Part shown: piece after piece, positions 1 to 8,287 of the stretch
Position numbering within the stretch: position 1 is the first letter of the stretch
Layout of the letters: the number at the start of each line of letters is the position of its first letter
Origin: a candidate division KSB1 bacterium
Lineage (GTDB): Bacteria; Zhuqueibacterota; Zhuqueibacteria; Zhuqueibacterales; Zhuqueibacteraceae
Length of the DNA stretch: 64,000 bases
Assembly (NCBI GenBank): GCA_034506175.1
Contig: JAPDQB010000018.1
Span: forward strand, 46,445 to 110,444
Direction: 5' to 3'
Made by a program: the position numbers and the translations under genes
Notes under the pieces: generated by a model
What the model saw: only the letters and a program-made list of their open reading frames with translations
Databases searched by the model: none
What the model was told of the DNA's origin: nothing

Positions 1-1590
1 CTGTTGATCACCTATTTGGCTTATGCGCCGCGCGGGCTGAAATCGTTCATCATGGCCATGCCGCTGTGGTTGAAGAGCAAGCTGTGGATGAAAGAATACA
101 TCAAGAAGGAGCTGAAGTTCGATGGCAAAATCATTTTCCCGGAGCATCATGAGTCGCACGCCGCCTCGGCTTTTTATCCGTCGCCGTATCAAGAAGCGGC
201 CATCCTCACCATCGACGGCGTCGGCGAATGGTGCACTTCCAGCTATGGCCTCGGCCGCGACAATCAAATCGAGCTGCTCGCCGAGCTGAAATTTCCGCAC
301 TCGCTCGGCTTGTTGTATTCGGCCTTTACCTACTTCACCGGCTTCAAAGTCAATTCCGGCGAATACAAAGTCATGGGCCTGGCGCCGTACGGCGAGCCGA
401 AATATGTTGATGTGATCATGAACGAGCTGATCGATCTCAAAGAAGACGGCTCGTTCAAAATGAACATGAAATATTTCGATTACTGCGCCGGCTTGACGAT
501 GACCAACGCGCGCTTTGCCGGGCTTTTCGGCGGCCCGCCGCGCCAGCCGGAATCGAAATTGACCCAGCGCGAGATGGATTTGGCACGCTCAATTCAGGAA
601 GTGACGGAGGAAATCATGTTGCGCATGGCGCGGCATGTGCACAAAGAGACGAAGATGAAATACCTCGTGCTCGCCGGCGGCGTGGCGCTCAATTGCGTCG
701 GCAATGGCCGCATTCTCCGCGAAGGGCCGTTTGAAGATATTTGGATTCAACCCGCGGCCGGCGATGCCGGCGGCGCGCTTGGCGCCGCCTTGTACACGTG
801 GTATCGTTACCTCGGCAACCAACGGCAAGTCCGCCCCAATCGCCGCGATTTTCAACGTGGCTCCTATCTGGGGCCGGCGTTCAGCAACGCCGAAATCGAA
901 GCGTTTTTACAATCGAAAAATGTTCCTTACAAAAAGCTGGCCGACGCCGAGATTGCCACGACCATCGCGAATTTGATCGCGCAGGAAAATGTCATCGGCT
1001 GGTTTCAAGGCCGCATGGAATTTGGCCCGCGCGCCCTGGGCAGCCGCAGCATCATCGGCGACGCCCGCTCGCCGAACATGCAATCGGTGATGAATTTGAA
1101 AATCAAATTCCGCGAGAGCTTCCGGCCGTTTGCGCCCTCGGTGCTCGCCGAAAATGTTTCGGATTATTTCCAGCTCGACCGCGAAAGTCCGTACATGCTT
1201 TTGGTGGCGCCGGTTTTGGAGAAATGGCGCACCGGCCACATTGAGAACGGCGCCTGGGGCATCGACAAATTGAAAATCGTTCGCTCAACGGTTCCCGCCA
1301 TCACCCATGTCGATTACTCGGCGCGGATTCAAACCGTGCATCAGGATGACCACCCGCTTTATTACGAGATGATCAAGGCGTTTCGCGACCAGACGGGGTG
1401 TCCGGTGATTATCAACACCTCGTTCAACGTCCGCGGCGAGCCGATTGTCTGCGCGCCGGAGCAGGCCTACACTTGCTTCATGCGCACGAACATGGATTAT
1501 TTGATCATGGGCAATTATCTGCTCGACAAAAAAGAGCAGAAAGCACTGGAAAACGACGTCGATTGGCAGAAGGAATTCGAATTGGATTAA
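1..1590 (+). CDS. NodU/CmcH-type carbamoyltransferase, 5'-truncated by window edge
   Basis: Family enzymes transfer a carbamoyl group from carbamoyl phosphate to a hydroxyl of a sugar or secondary metabolite; here the acceptor is probably an exopolysaccharide sugar (inferred from the glycosyltransferases downstream). The reading frame is open from the first base. The first residues already lie in the conserved YLAYAPRGLKSF region, so roughly 80 N-terminal residues are probably outside the window. Visible signatures are the HESHAASAF motif of the TsaD-like N-terminal domain, the GGVALNCVGNG segment, and the C-terminal carbamoyltransferase domain with GRMEFGPRALGSRSI and NTSFNVRGEPIVC. A paralogue follows at 2293-4017. 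The stop is followed after 30 bp by a tandem repeat. The family is certain; the substrate is unknown. Confidence 0.93.
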   Translation: MLITYLAYAPRGLKSFIMAMPLWLKSKLWMKEYIKKELKFDGKIIFPEHHESHAASAFYPSPYQEAAILTIDGVGEWCTSSYGLGRDNQIELLAELKFPHSLGLLYSAFTYFTGFKVNSGEYKVMGLAPYGEPKYVDVIMNELIDLKEDGSFKMNMKYFDYCAGLTMTNARFAGLFGGPPRQPESKLTQREMDLARSIQEVTEEIMLRMARHVHKETKMKYLVLAGGVALNCVGNGRILREGPFEDIWIQPAAGDAGGALGAALYTWYRYLGNQRQVRPNRRDFQRGSYLGPAFSNAEIEAFLQSKNVPYKKLADAEIATTIANLIAQENVIGWFQGRMEFGPRALGSRSIIGDARSPNMQSVMNLKIKFRESFRPFAPSVLAENVSDYFQLDRESPYMLLVAPVLEKWRTGHIENGAWGIDKLKIVRSTVPAITHVDYSARIQTVHQDDHPLYYEMIKAFRDQTGCPVIINTSFNVRGEPIVCAPEQAYTCFMRTNMDYLIMGNYLLDKKEQKALENDVDWQKEFELD

Positions 1591-1620
1591 CTGAATGCTG
1601 GATGCTGATGCTCGCATTTC

Positions 1621-1726
1621 AAGCAACCAGCTACCAGCTACAAGCAACCAGCTACCAGCTACAAGCAACCAGCTACCAGCTACAAGCAACCAGCTACCAG
1701 CTACAAGCAACCAGCTACAAGCAACC
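1621..1726. repeat. Tandem 21-bp repeat built from heptamers
   Basis: Four perfect 21-bp units (1621-1641, 1642-1662, 1663-1683, 1684-1704) are followed by a 14-base and an 8-base partial unit. Each unit is AAGCAAC followed by two CAGCTAC heptamers, so the period is 7 within 21. It fills the gap between the carbamoyltransferase stop and the next gene, and its last bases lead directly into the GGAG ribosome-binding site (1727-1730). Open frames across it, on either strand, encode only monotonous repeats and are not taken as genes. It resembles the short tandemly repeated heptamers known from other bacterial genomes. Confidence 0.95.
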
Positions 1727-1734
1727 GGAGATTT

Positions 1735-2151
1735 ATGATACGCGAAGAAATCAAATCAATCAAAGCGACAACCTCTGAAGCCCGAAAATTCGGCTTGACC
1801 ATCGGCATTTTGTTGCTGGTGATCGCCGGCTTTCTCTTTTGGAAGCAAAGGCCGAGCTTTGCGTATTTTGCCCATGTCGGCGGTGGATTGGCGCTGCTGG
1901 GATTGATCGCGCCGATTTTGTTAAAGCCGATTTACAAAATCTGGATGTCGTTCGCCGTGGTCATGGGGTTCATCATGACCCGCGTCATTTTGACGATTGT
2001 TTATTTCGGCTTGTTCACGCCGATGGCGCTGGCGGCCAAGCTTTTTGGCAAGGATCTGCTCAAGCAACGCTGGGATAAAAGCGCCACGACTTACTGGGAG
2101 AAACGTCCGGCTGCAGCGTTTGACCCGAAATCCGCCGAGAACATGTTTTAG
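1735..2151 (+). CDS. SxtJ-like small membrane protein
   Basis: A 138-residue membrane protein. Hydrophobic segments are visible at about residues 22-36, 44-66 and 72-100 (FGLTIGILLLVIAGFLFW; GGGLALLGLIAPILL; IWMSFAVVMGFIMTRVIL). The tail contains the ..W.KRP..A conserved end. It resembles the SxtJ family, named from saxitoxin clusters and commonly found beside NodU-type carbamoyltransferases; its function is not established. Location between two carbamoyltransferase genes supports a joint role, possibly as a membrane platform (inference). The start is the ATG four bases after GGAG, which sits immediately behind the 21-bp repeat. The family call rests on pattern and neighbourhood. Confidence 0.75.
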   Translation: MIREEIKSIKATTSEARKFGLTIGILLLVIAGFLFWKQRPSFAYFAHVGGGLALLGLIAPILLKPIYKIWMSFAVVMGFIMTRVILTIVYFGLFTPMALAAKLFGKDLLKQRWDKSATTYWEKRPAAAFDPKSAENMF

Positions 2152-2292
2152 CACGTCAAATCTTCGCCAGACCGTACGCAGCGAACAGCGTTGTCAAGTA
2201 AATTAAATATTGAAGTTGAGCAATTGTTTTTAACGCGTGAGAAGTTTTTTTTGCACGAACCCATATAGCTTGATCAGATAAGTGGAGTCAAC

Positions 2293-4017
2293 ATGGCTGT
2301 CTTATCCATCACACAAGGTCACGATACCGGCGCGGTCATCGTCAAAGACGGGCGCATGCTCGCCGCCATCAGTGAAGAACGGTTGTCGCGGGTTAAAATG
2401 GACACGCAATTTCCGGCGCGCTCTATTCAGGCCGTGCTCGAAGTTGCCGGTTTGAAGCCGGAAGCGATCAAACACGTGGTCATTCCGGAGCTGCGCAAAG
2501 GTGAGGACATTCTCAAAAACATTTTTCCGAAATATCCGCAAAGCGTTTTTGCCGGCGTCAACGGCGAAGCCACGCTCGGCGACCGCGCCCGGCAGTTGGT
2601 GATGTCGAGCGCGTTGCTGTGCAAAACTTATCCGCGCATGGCGATTCTGTATCGCCAATATGAAAAACAACTGCGCGAGATGTTTCCGCAAGCGCAGTTG
2701 CATCGTGTCGAGCATCACCTCACGCACGCGGCCTCGGCCTACTACACCAGCGGTTTCAAAAAGGCCTTGGTGATCACCGCCGATGCCTGGGGCGATTTCG
2801 TTTCGACGATGATCTGCCTCGGCGAGGGCAAAAAATTGACACCGGTGCATCGCTGTTATTATCCGAACTCCCTCGGCCATTATTACCAAAGCTTGACCAA
2901 CTGGCTTGGATTTCGCGGCGGCCGGCACGAGGGTAAAATTCTCGGCCTCGCGGCGTTTGGCAATCCGGCCTCGCCGGTTTATGATCGCATCAAAGGTTTG
3001 CTGAGTTGCGACGGTCTGGACGTGCACGCGCCGAACATGATGGGCAAGCTCTGGCACAAAAAATTTCCCTTCGGCCAAAACTGTTTGATGCGTGAGCTGA
3101 TCGCCAACTACAAACGCGAAGACATTGCCGCCGCGTTTCAGCGCCGCTTCGAGGAAGTCGTGACACAGTTGGTGCGCAATGCCCTGGAGCGCTACCAGGT
3201 GGAAGACGTCTGTTTGGCTGGCGGCATTTTTGCAAATGTAAAATTGAATCAGCGGGTGTTTGAAGTGTCGGGGGTGAGCCGCATTTTCATTTTTCCAAAC
3301 ATGGGCGACGGCGGCGTCTGCGCCGGCGGCGCGTTGTATTATGATATCAATCAAAACGGTTCGGCCGGCAGCGAATTGCCACACGCTTATCTTGGTCCGG
3401 CGTACTCGGAAAAAGAGATGGAAGCCGCCCTGCGCCGGCGCGGCGTCGAGTTTGAGTATCACCGGGATATTTCAACCACCGTCGCCGAGTTGTTGACGAA
3501 AGGCAAAGTGGTGGCGCGCTGCGATGGCGCGATGGAATACGGCCCGCGGGCACTGGGCAATCGCACCATCATGTATCCGGCCACCGATCCGGCCGTGAAC
3601 AAATGGCTCAATGACCGCCTCAAGCGCACCGAGTTCATGCCGTTTGCGCCGGTGACACTGGCGGAAGAGGCGCCTCGCTGCTACAAGAATTTGCGCGGCG
3701 CGGAATATCCGGCGAAGTTCATGACCATCACGTTTGATTGCACGGATTTCATGCGTTCGGTTTCGCCGGCGGCGGTGCACGTTGACAACACGGCGCGGCC
3801 GCAATTGATCGACGAGCAAACCAACCCGGCTTATTATCGCATCATCAAGGAATATTTCAAGCGCACCGGCATTCCGAGTGTGATCAACACCAGTTTCAAC
3901 ATGCACGAGGAGCCGATTGTTTGCACGCCGGACGACGCGATTCGCGCCTTTCAGCTCGGGCATCTGGATTATCTCGCGCTCGGGCCGTTTTTGGTCAAGG
4001 GGCAAGGTCAGGAGTAG
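2293..4017 (+). CDS. NodU/CmcH-type carbamoyltransferase, second copy
   Basis: A complete 574-residue carbamoyltransferase, paralogous but clearly divergent from the one at 1-1590. The N-terminus shows the family start (VLSITQGHDTGAVIVKDG, then AAISEERLSRVKMDTQFP). The HHLTHAASAYY motif is at about residue 140, followed by VITADAWGDF. The C-terminal domain carries GAMEYGPRALGNRTI and NTSFNMHEEPIVC. It should carbamoylate a hydroxyl group using carbamoyl phosphate and probably ATP; the acceptor is unknown. The ATG follows GGAG at a normal distance. It ends just before an AT-rich palindrome and a glycosyltransferase, so it likely belongs to the same surface-glycan locus. Confidence 0.93.
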   Translation: MAVLSITQGHDTGAVIVKDGRMLAAISEERLSRVKMDTQFPARSIQAVLEVAGLKPEAIKHVVIPELRKGEDILKNIFPKYPQSVFAGVNGEATLGDRARQLVMSSALLCKTYPRMAILYRQYEKQLREMFPQAQLHRVEHHLTHAASAYYTSGFKKALVITADAWGDFVSTMICLGEGKKLTPVHRCYYPNSLGHYYQSLTNWLGFRGGRHEGKILGLAAFGNPASPVYDRIKGLLSCDGLDVHAPNMMGKLWHKKFPFGQNCLMRELIANYKREDIAAAFQRRFEEVVTQLVRNALERYQVEDVCLAGGIFANVKLNQRVFEVSGVSRIFIFPNMGDGGVCAGGALYYDINQNGSAGSELPHAYLGPAYSEKEMEAALRRRGVEFEYHRDISTTVAELLTKGKVVARCDGAMEYGPRALGNRTIMYPATDPAVNKWLNDRLKRTEFMPFAPVTLAEEAPRCYKNLRGAEYPAKFMTITFDCTDFMRSVSPAAVHVDNTARPQLIDEQTNPAYYRIIKEYFKRTGIPSVINTSFNMHEEPIVCTPDDAIRAFQLGHLDYLALGPFLVKGQGQE

Positions 4018-4021
4018 AAAT

Positions 4022-4047
4022 TTTAAATTGAAAATTTTCAATTTAAA
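4022..4047. repeat. 26-bp perfect AT palindrome
   Basis: Positions 4022-4047 form an uninterrupted perfect palindrome of A/T-rich sequence (centre AAAATTTT), embedded in a longer TTTAAAATT-like low-complexity stretch. It lies directly after the carbamoyltransferase stop and 24 bases before the likely start of the next gene. It could slow or stop transcription weakly or be a protein-binding site; it lacks the GC-rich stem of a standard intrinsic terminator. Confidence 0.8.
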
Positions 4048-4071
4048 GTTTAAAATTGTTCGAGCAGCATT

Positions 4072-5280
4072 TTGGTTATCACCTATTTCAATTATCTCTG
4101 GGACATCGACGGCATTTCAGCCGGCTCGGCGATCAAGGCCAAGGAATTCATCGCGGCGCTCAACCGCGCCGGACACACGGCGCATTTGGAATGGCGCTCG
4201 CCACAGCCAAACGCTCAGCCGACACTCGCAGACAAAGTTCGCGCCGGCTTGAAACCGAAGCTGCAGCGTTACTTGCATGAGCCGAAGCGGCTGGCTCGCA
4301 ACCTGCCGCATTTGTGGCAGGAATATTTCATTCTCAAACGGCAAAAACCCGATGTGCTGTTCAATCGCCTGGAACTTTATTATTTCTCCGGATTGTGGCT
4401 GTCGCGCTGGCTCGATCTGCCGTTGGTCGTCGAGGCCGATTGCCCCCCGGCTTACGAACACGTGACGTTTTATGGCAAAGATTACCTGCATCTCGGACCC
4501 TTGCCCGCTCGCATCGAGCTTGCCAATCTCCGCGCCGCCGACGCCATCATCGTCATCTCCAACGTCTTGAAAAAATATTATGTCGAGGCCGGCATTCCGG
4601 CCGAAAAGATGCACGTGATCGCCAATGCCGCTGATCCGAAAAAATTTCGCCCGACGCCGAAGGATCGTGAGTTGACGGAAAAATACGGACTCACGAATAA
4701 AACCGTCGTCGGCTGGATCGGCTCGTTAGTCGGCTGGAGCGGCATCGAGAACGTGACAGAGGCCGCTCGGCATATTTTGCAAACGCGGCCGAATGTTTGT
4801 TTGATGATGGTCGGCGGTGGCAAAAATCAGGAATTTTTTCGCACGCAGCTTCAGACCGGCGATCACGCCGATCGCGTGATTTTGCCCGGCACCGTCCCGC
4901 ACCGCGACGTGCCGCGTTATCTGTCGTGCATGGACATCGTGCTGGCGCCATATCCCAAGCTGGAGTTCTGGTACGCCTCTTCGATGAAAATTTTTGAATA
5001 CATGGCCGCCGGCAAAACCGTGCTGGCCACGGACGTCGGCCAGGTTGGAGAAATCATCGAGGACGGCGTCAACGGCTTTCTTTTCGATCCCGACAAAAAC
5101 GGCGAGCTGCGGGAAAAAATCGCGGCGCTGGTCGATTCGCCCGAAGCCCGGCAGCGCGTCGGCGTGCAAGCCCGGCGCGACATCGAGCAAAAATGGAACT
5201 GGGACAACAACGCCAAAAAAATGATTGAGATTTTTGAAAACGTTCTGCAACACCGGCGACATTCCAAGAAACCTGCATGA
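4072..5280 (+). CDS. Glycosyltransferase family 4
   Basis: A GT-B fold transferase of about 402 residues that should add a sugar from a nucleotide donor to a lipid-linked or growing glycan at the inner membrane face. The N-terminal domain has the acceptor-side start TYFNYLWDIDGISAGSAIKA. The C-terminal donor domain shows VVGWIGSLVGWSG, the E-x7-E region EYMAAGKTVLATDVGQVGEI and GVNGFLFDPD. The start is uncertain: the best in-frame candidate is the TTG at 4072, without a clear ribosome-binding site, and no ATG precedes the conserved region. Its stop overlaps the next start (ATGA at 5277-5280), indicating translational coupling. Confidence 0.9.
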   Translation: MVITYFNYLWDIDGISAGSAIKAKEFIAALNRAGHTAHLEWRSPQPNAQPTLADKVRAGLKPKLQRYLHEPKRLARNLPHLWQEYFILKRQKPDVLFNRLELYYFSGLWLSRWLDLPLVVEADCPPAYEHVTFYGKDYLHLGPLPARIELANLRAADAIIVISNVLKKYYVEAGIPAEKMHVIANAADPKKFRPTPKDRELTEKYGLTNKTVVGWIGSLVGWSGIENVTEAARHILQTRPNVCLMMVGGGKNQEFFRTQLQTGDHADRVILPGTVPHRDVPRYLSCMDIVLAPYPKLEFWYASSMKIFEYMAAGKTVLATDVGQVGEIIEDGVNGFLFDPDKNGELREKIAALVDSPEARQRVGVQARRDIEQKWNWDNNAKKMIEIFENVLQHRRHSKKPA

Positions 5281-6965
5281 AAGCTGGTCAACAACAAATC
5301 AACGAGATCATCGCGTCACCCAGGTTTGCTCTTTTCCTCATCGTGCTGGGCGGTTTTGCCTTGCGCCTCTGGGGCGTGACCTACGGCCTGCCGCTGCTGC
5401 TGCATCCGGATGAGCCGACTTTTGTCCGCATTGCGATGCACTTCGGAACCGGCGATTTGAATCCGCATTGGTTCGGCAATCCCGGCAATGTCTTCATGTA
5501 TTTTCTCTTTTTTTGTTACGGTCTCATTTATGTTGCCGGGCGTGTATTCGGCGTCTTTTCCGATATGACGGCTTTCGTGGAGTATTATCGGTTTCATCCG
5601 AGCATTTTTTATCTCACCGGTCGCGTGACGGAAGTACTTTTGGGCACGGCGTCGATCCATCTCGTGTATAAAATCGCAGCGCGCCTGAAAAACAGCACGG
5701 CTGGACTCATCGCCGCGCTGTTTCTCGCGACCTCGCCGTTGCACGTCGAGCATTCGAAGTACGTTCGCATCGATATCATGTCGACGTTCTTCGTGCTGCT
5801 GGCTGTTCTTTATTGTTTGCGCTTGCTGGAGAGCAAGGAAAGCCGGCATTATCTCGCGGCCGGGGCGTGCGCCGGTTTGGCGTTGGCCGCCAAATATCCC
5901 ACCGGCGCAGTGATCGCAACGGTGTTCTTCGCGTTTTTGTTGTCCAAATTTGAGGCCTTTTCCAATCAAGCAGAAGAGCAAACCAGCCCTCTGCGCCGGA
6001 TGATCGTTTTTCTCCGCGCTTTTCTTTTTGATCGCCAGGTCCTGCTGGGAGGCTTGAGTATTTTTTTAGCGTTCGCTGTCACCACACCGTATTTTTTTCT
6101 GGATTTTAAAAAAGCCTTTCATGATTTGGTTTATGAAGTGAGCACGCCGCATGCCGGCGCCGTCAAACAATCCATGCTCGCCGGCCTTTGGTGGTATATT
6201 TCCGGCCCGATGCGCGAAGTGGGCATGAACACGCTGATCGAAATTTGCGCGTTGGGAGGAATCGTTTGGCTGCTCTTTGAAAAAAACAAAAAAGCCTGGA
6301 TTCCGCTGTCTTTTTTCGCGCTTTATTTTTTTATCGCCGGCTTGGCGGCGGCGCAATTTGCCCGCTGGATCATTCCCTTGCTGCCATTTTTGGCCATTTT
6401 TGCCGGCGTTTTCGTGGCCCAGATTTTTGCCGTGATCGCGCGCCGGGTACCCCGACAGCGATTGATCCACGCCGCCAGTGTGACCGTGAGCGTCTCGTTG
6501 GTTGTTCCCCAAATTTTGCAAAGCGCCGAAAACAGCTACCGGCTCACCCGCCCGGACACCCGGCAGTTGTGCAAAACCTGGATCGAACAAAATCTGCCGC
6601 CGCACAGCCGCATCGCCCAGGAACATTACACCTACGTGCCGACACCAGAAACAACGTATATGCTCGGCGAGGCGCACGTCAACGGATTTTATATTTTGCA
6701 AAAAATCACTCTGGCCGACACGACGTTTGACTATTATCAGCAAAGCGGCTTTGATTACATCATGATCAGCACCCGCGGCTACGATCGCTTCATTCAGATT
6801 CCAAAATACCGGCGCTTTTACGACGAGCTTTTTCAACGCGGAAAATTGGTGAAAGCGTTCATCCCGGATGAAAAAGAAGTTATCGGCCCCGGTATTCACA
6901 TTTTTAAAATTTCAAACGAAACTTCAAATGGCACCGTCGCCTCAACACCGCGCACCACGCCATAG
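5277..6965 (+). CDS. GT39/ArnT-like membrane glycosyltransferase
   Basis: A 562-residue polytopic membrane protein with about 10-12 hydrophobic segments. The first periplasmic loop has the HPDEPTFVRIA motif; an Asp/Glu pair after the first membrane helix is typical of dolichyl-phosphate-mannose mannosyltransferase (GT39) and ArnT relatives. Such enzymes use polyprenyl-phosphate sugars on the outer side of the membrane to decorate lipids, proteins or glycans. A soluble C-terminal part (about residues 430-550) follows. The ATG overlaps the preceding glycosyltransferase stop by four bases. A second enzyme of this class is at 12423-13865. Donor and acceptor cannot be read from the sequence. Confidence 0.85.
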   Translation: MKAGQQQINEIIASPRFALFLIVLGGFALRLWGVTYGLPLLLHPDEPTFVRIAMHFGTGDLNPHWFGNPGNVFMYFLFFCYGLIYVAGRVFGVFSDMTAFVEYYRFHPSIFYLTGRVTEVLLGTASIHLVYKIAARLKNSTAGLIAALFLATSPLHVEHSKYVRIDIMSTFFVLLAVLYCLRLLESKESRHYLAAGACAGLALAAKYPTGAVIATVFFAFLLSKFEAFSNQAEEQTSPLRRMIVFLRAFLFDRQVLLGGLSIFLAFAVTTPYFFLDFKKAFHDLVYEVSTPHAGAVKQSMLAGLWWYISGPMREVGMNTLIEICALGGIVWLLFEKNKKAWIPLSFFALYFFIAGLAAAQFARWIIPLLPFLAIFAGVFVAQIFAVIARRVPRQRLIHAASVTVSVSLVVPQILQSAENSYRLTRPDTRQLCKTWIEQNLPPHSRIAQEHYTYVPTPETTYMLGEAHVNGFYILQKITLADTTFDYYQQSGFDYIMISTRGYDRFIQIPKYRRFYDELFQRGKLVKAFIPDEKEVIGPGIHIFKISNETSNGTVASTPRTTP

Positions 6966-6985
6966 CGGGCAATATTAATCATCGC

Positions 6986-8152
6986 ATGAACGAGAAACAA
7001 AATCCCCGCCGCTTGCGGGTCTTGCAAGTTGTCGATGGTTTCCGTCTGGGCGGCGCCGAGAAAAAACTTTTGGAGTTGATCGCCAGGCTCGACCGGCGAA
7101 AATTCGAGGTGTTGGTCGCCAATGTCGGGCCTGCCGGGCCATTGGGAAAAGCCTTTGGCGAGCTGGGCGTCGAAATTTTTCATTTCCCGCGACACTTTGG
7201 GTTTGACCCGCTGCCGCTGTGGCGGCTCTTTCGTTTGATGCGGCAGCGCCGGATCGACCTCGTGCAGACGACGCTGCTGTGGGCCGATCTCATCGGCCCG
7301 CTGGCGGCGAAATGGGCCGGCGTGCCGGCGGTGGTGTCGTGGGAAACCGTTTCCCACGAGGGCGATCCTTTTCACAATAATTTTCAGCGCCGCGTTGGTT
7401 ATGAATGGGCGATGCAATTCGTCGACGTGATCATTCCGGTTTCCGAAGAGATCAAACGTTCTTTGATGCGCCGGCGCGGCATTCCGGAGCATAAAATTCG
7501 CGTCATTCATTATGGCGTTGATTTAAAAAAATTTCATCCGAACGGCCACGATCACGCGCTGGCCAAACGCCTGGAATTTGGCGCGGCCCGCGATGACGTG
7601 CTGATCGGAATTGTTGCGCGGCTGGAGCCGCCCAAAGGCCATCGTTTCTTTGTCGAAGCGTTTGCCGAAGTCGTCAAACGTTTTCCCCGCGCGCGTGCGA
7701 TTTTTGCCGGCGACGGATCGCTGCGCGCCGAGCTGGAAAAGAGCATTCGTCAAGCCGGCCTCGGCGAAAGCATCAGGCTTTTGGGAACGCGCGACGATGT
7801 GACGGAAATTCTGAATTCCATTGACCTGTTCGTGTTGCCTTCGATTTCCGAGGGCCTGCCCAATGTTTTGCTCGAGGCCATGGCCTGCCAAAAGCCGGTG
7901 ATCGCCACTGAAATCGGCGGCATTTCGGAAGTGGTGCACGACGGCGAAAACGGTTATCTGGTTCCGCCGGGTGATAGCGTCGCCCTGCAAGCCGCCCTGC
8001 TGAAAGCTCTGTCGGAGCGGGAGAAATGGGCCATCCTGGCGCAGCGTGCTCGCCTCACGGTCGAAAGCGCGTTTTCGCTGGAGCACCAAGTGGCCAGCTT
8101 TGAAGCGATTTATACGAAGCTTCATGCCGCGAAAACGCGCCGGAAAATATGA
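6986..8152 (+). CDS. Glycosyltransferase family 4
   Basis: A 388-residue GT-B glycosyltransferase. The N-terminal start VLQVVDGFRLGGAEKKLLEL is the usual glycine-rich acceptor-domain loop. The donor domain includes IGIVARLEPPKGHRFFVEAF, FAGDGSLRAELE and the E-x7-E segment EAMACQKPVIATEIGG, followed by GENGYLVPPGD. It lies 20 bases after the GT39 gene in the same orientation, so it is probably co-transcribed. Expected role: adding a sugar to a lipid-linked intermediate of the surface polysaccharide. The sugar is unknown. Confidence 0.92.
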   Translation: MNEKQNPRRLRVLQVVDGFRLGGAEKKLLELIARLDRRKFEVLVANVGPAGPLGKAFGELGVEIFHFPRHFGFDPLPLWRLFRLMRQRRIDLVQTTLLWADLIGPLAAKWAGVPAVVSWETVSHEGDPFHNNFQRRVGYEWAMQFVDVIIPVSEEIKRSLMRRRGIPEHKIRVIHYGVDLKKFHPNGHDHALAKRLEFGAARDDVLIGIVARLEPPKGHRFFVEAFAEVVKRFPRARAIFAGDGSLRAELEKSIRQAGLGESIRLLGTRDDVTEILNSIDLFVLPSISEGLPNVLLEAMACQKPVIATEIGGISEVVHDGENGYLVPPGDSVALQAALLKALSEREKWAILAQRARLTVESAFSLEHQVASFEAIYTKLHAAKTRRKI

Positions 8153-8189
8153 TTGGGAAGGTCTAAAGAACTTTACAGGCAAATTATCG

Positions 8190-8242
8190 CCCACAAAAAT
8201 AGAAATCCCAATGATTAAAATTTTAAAAAGGCTTTTTGTGGG
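8190..8242. repeat. Inverted repeat with CCCACAAAAA arms
   Basis: Perfect 10-base arms (8190-8199 and 8233-8242) are separated by 33 bases in the gap before the flippase gene. The inner part (GAAATCCCAATGATTAAAATT) resembles sequence at 37509-37529, and the layout resembles the 12211-12258 hairpin, so it may belong to a dispersed degenerate family. There is no U-run, so it is not a good terminator. Confidence 0.6.
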
Positions 8243-8287
8243 ATTTATAATTCCCGTGGGCGAGGCCTTTGCTGTTAACTTAATGCC

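Noticed and set aside
1285..1710. Minus-strand frame with repeated LVAGSWL
   Set aside because: It is the translation of the 21-bp tandem repeat plus the antisense of the carbamoyltransferase; no start signal.
1621..1726. CRISPR array
   Set aside because: The repeats are contiguous, with no spacers, and no cas gene is present.
2152..2292. Small DUF5989-type gene that often accompanies SxtJ
   Set aside because: No open frame of suitable length in this gap.
2302..3462. Long antisense frame of 386 codons
   Set aside because: Opposite the second carbamoyltransferase, which has full family motifs; a shadow of GC-rich codon use.
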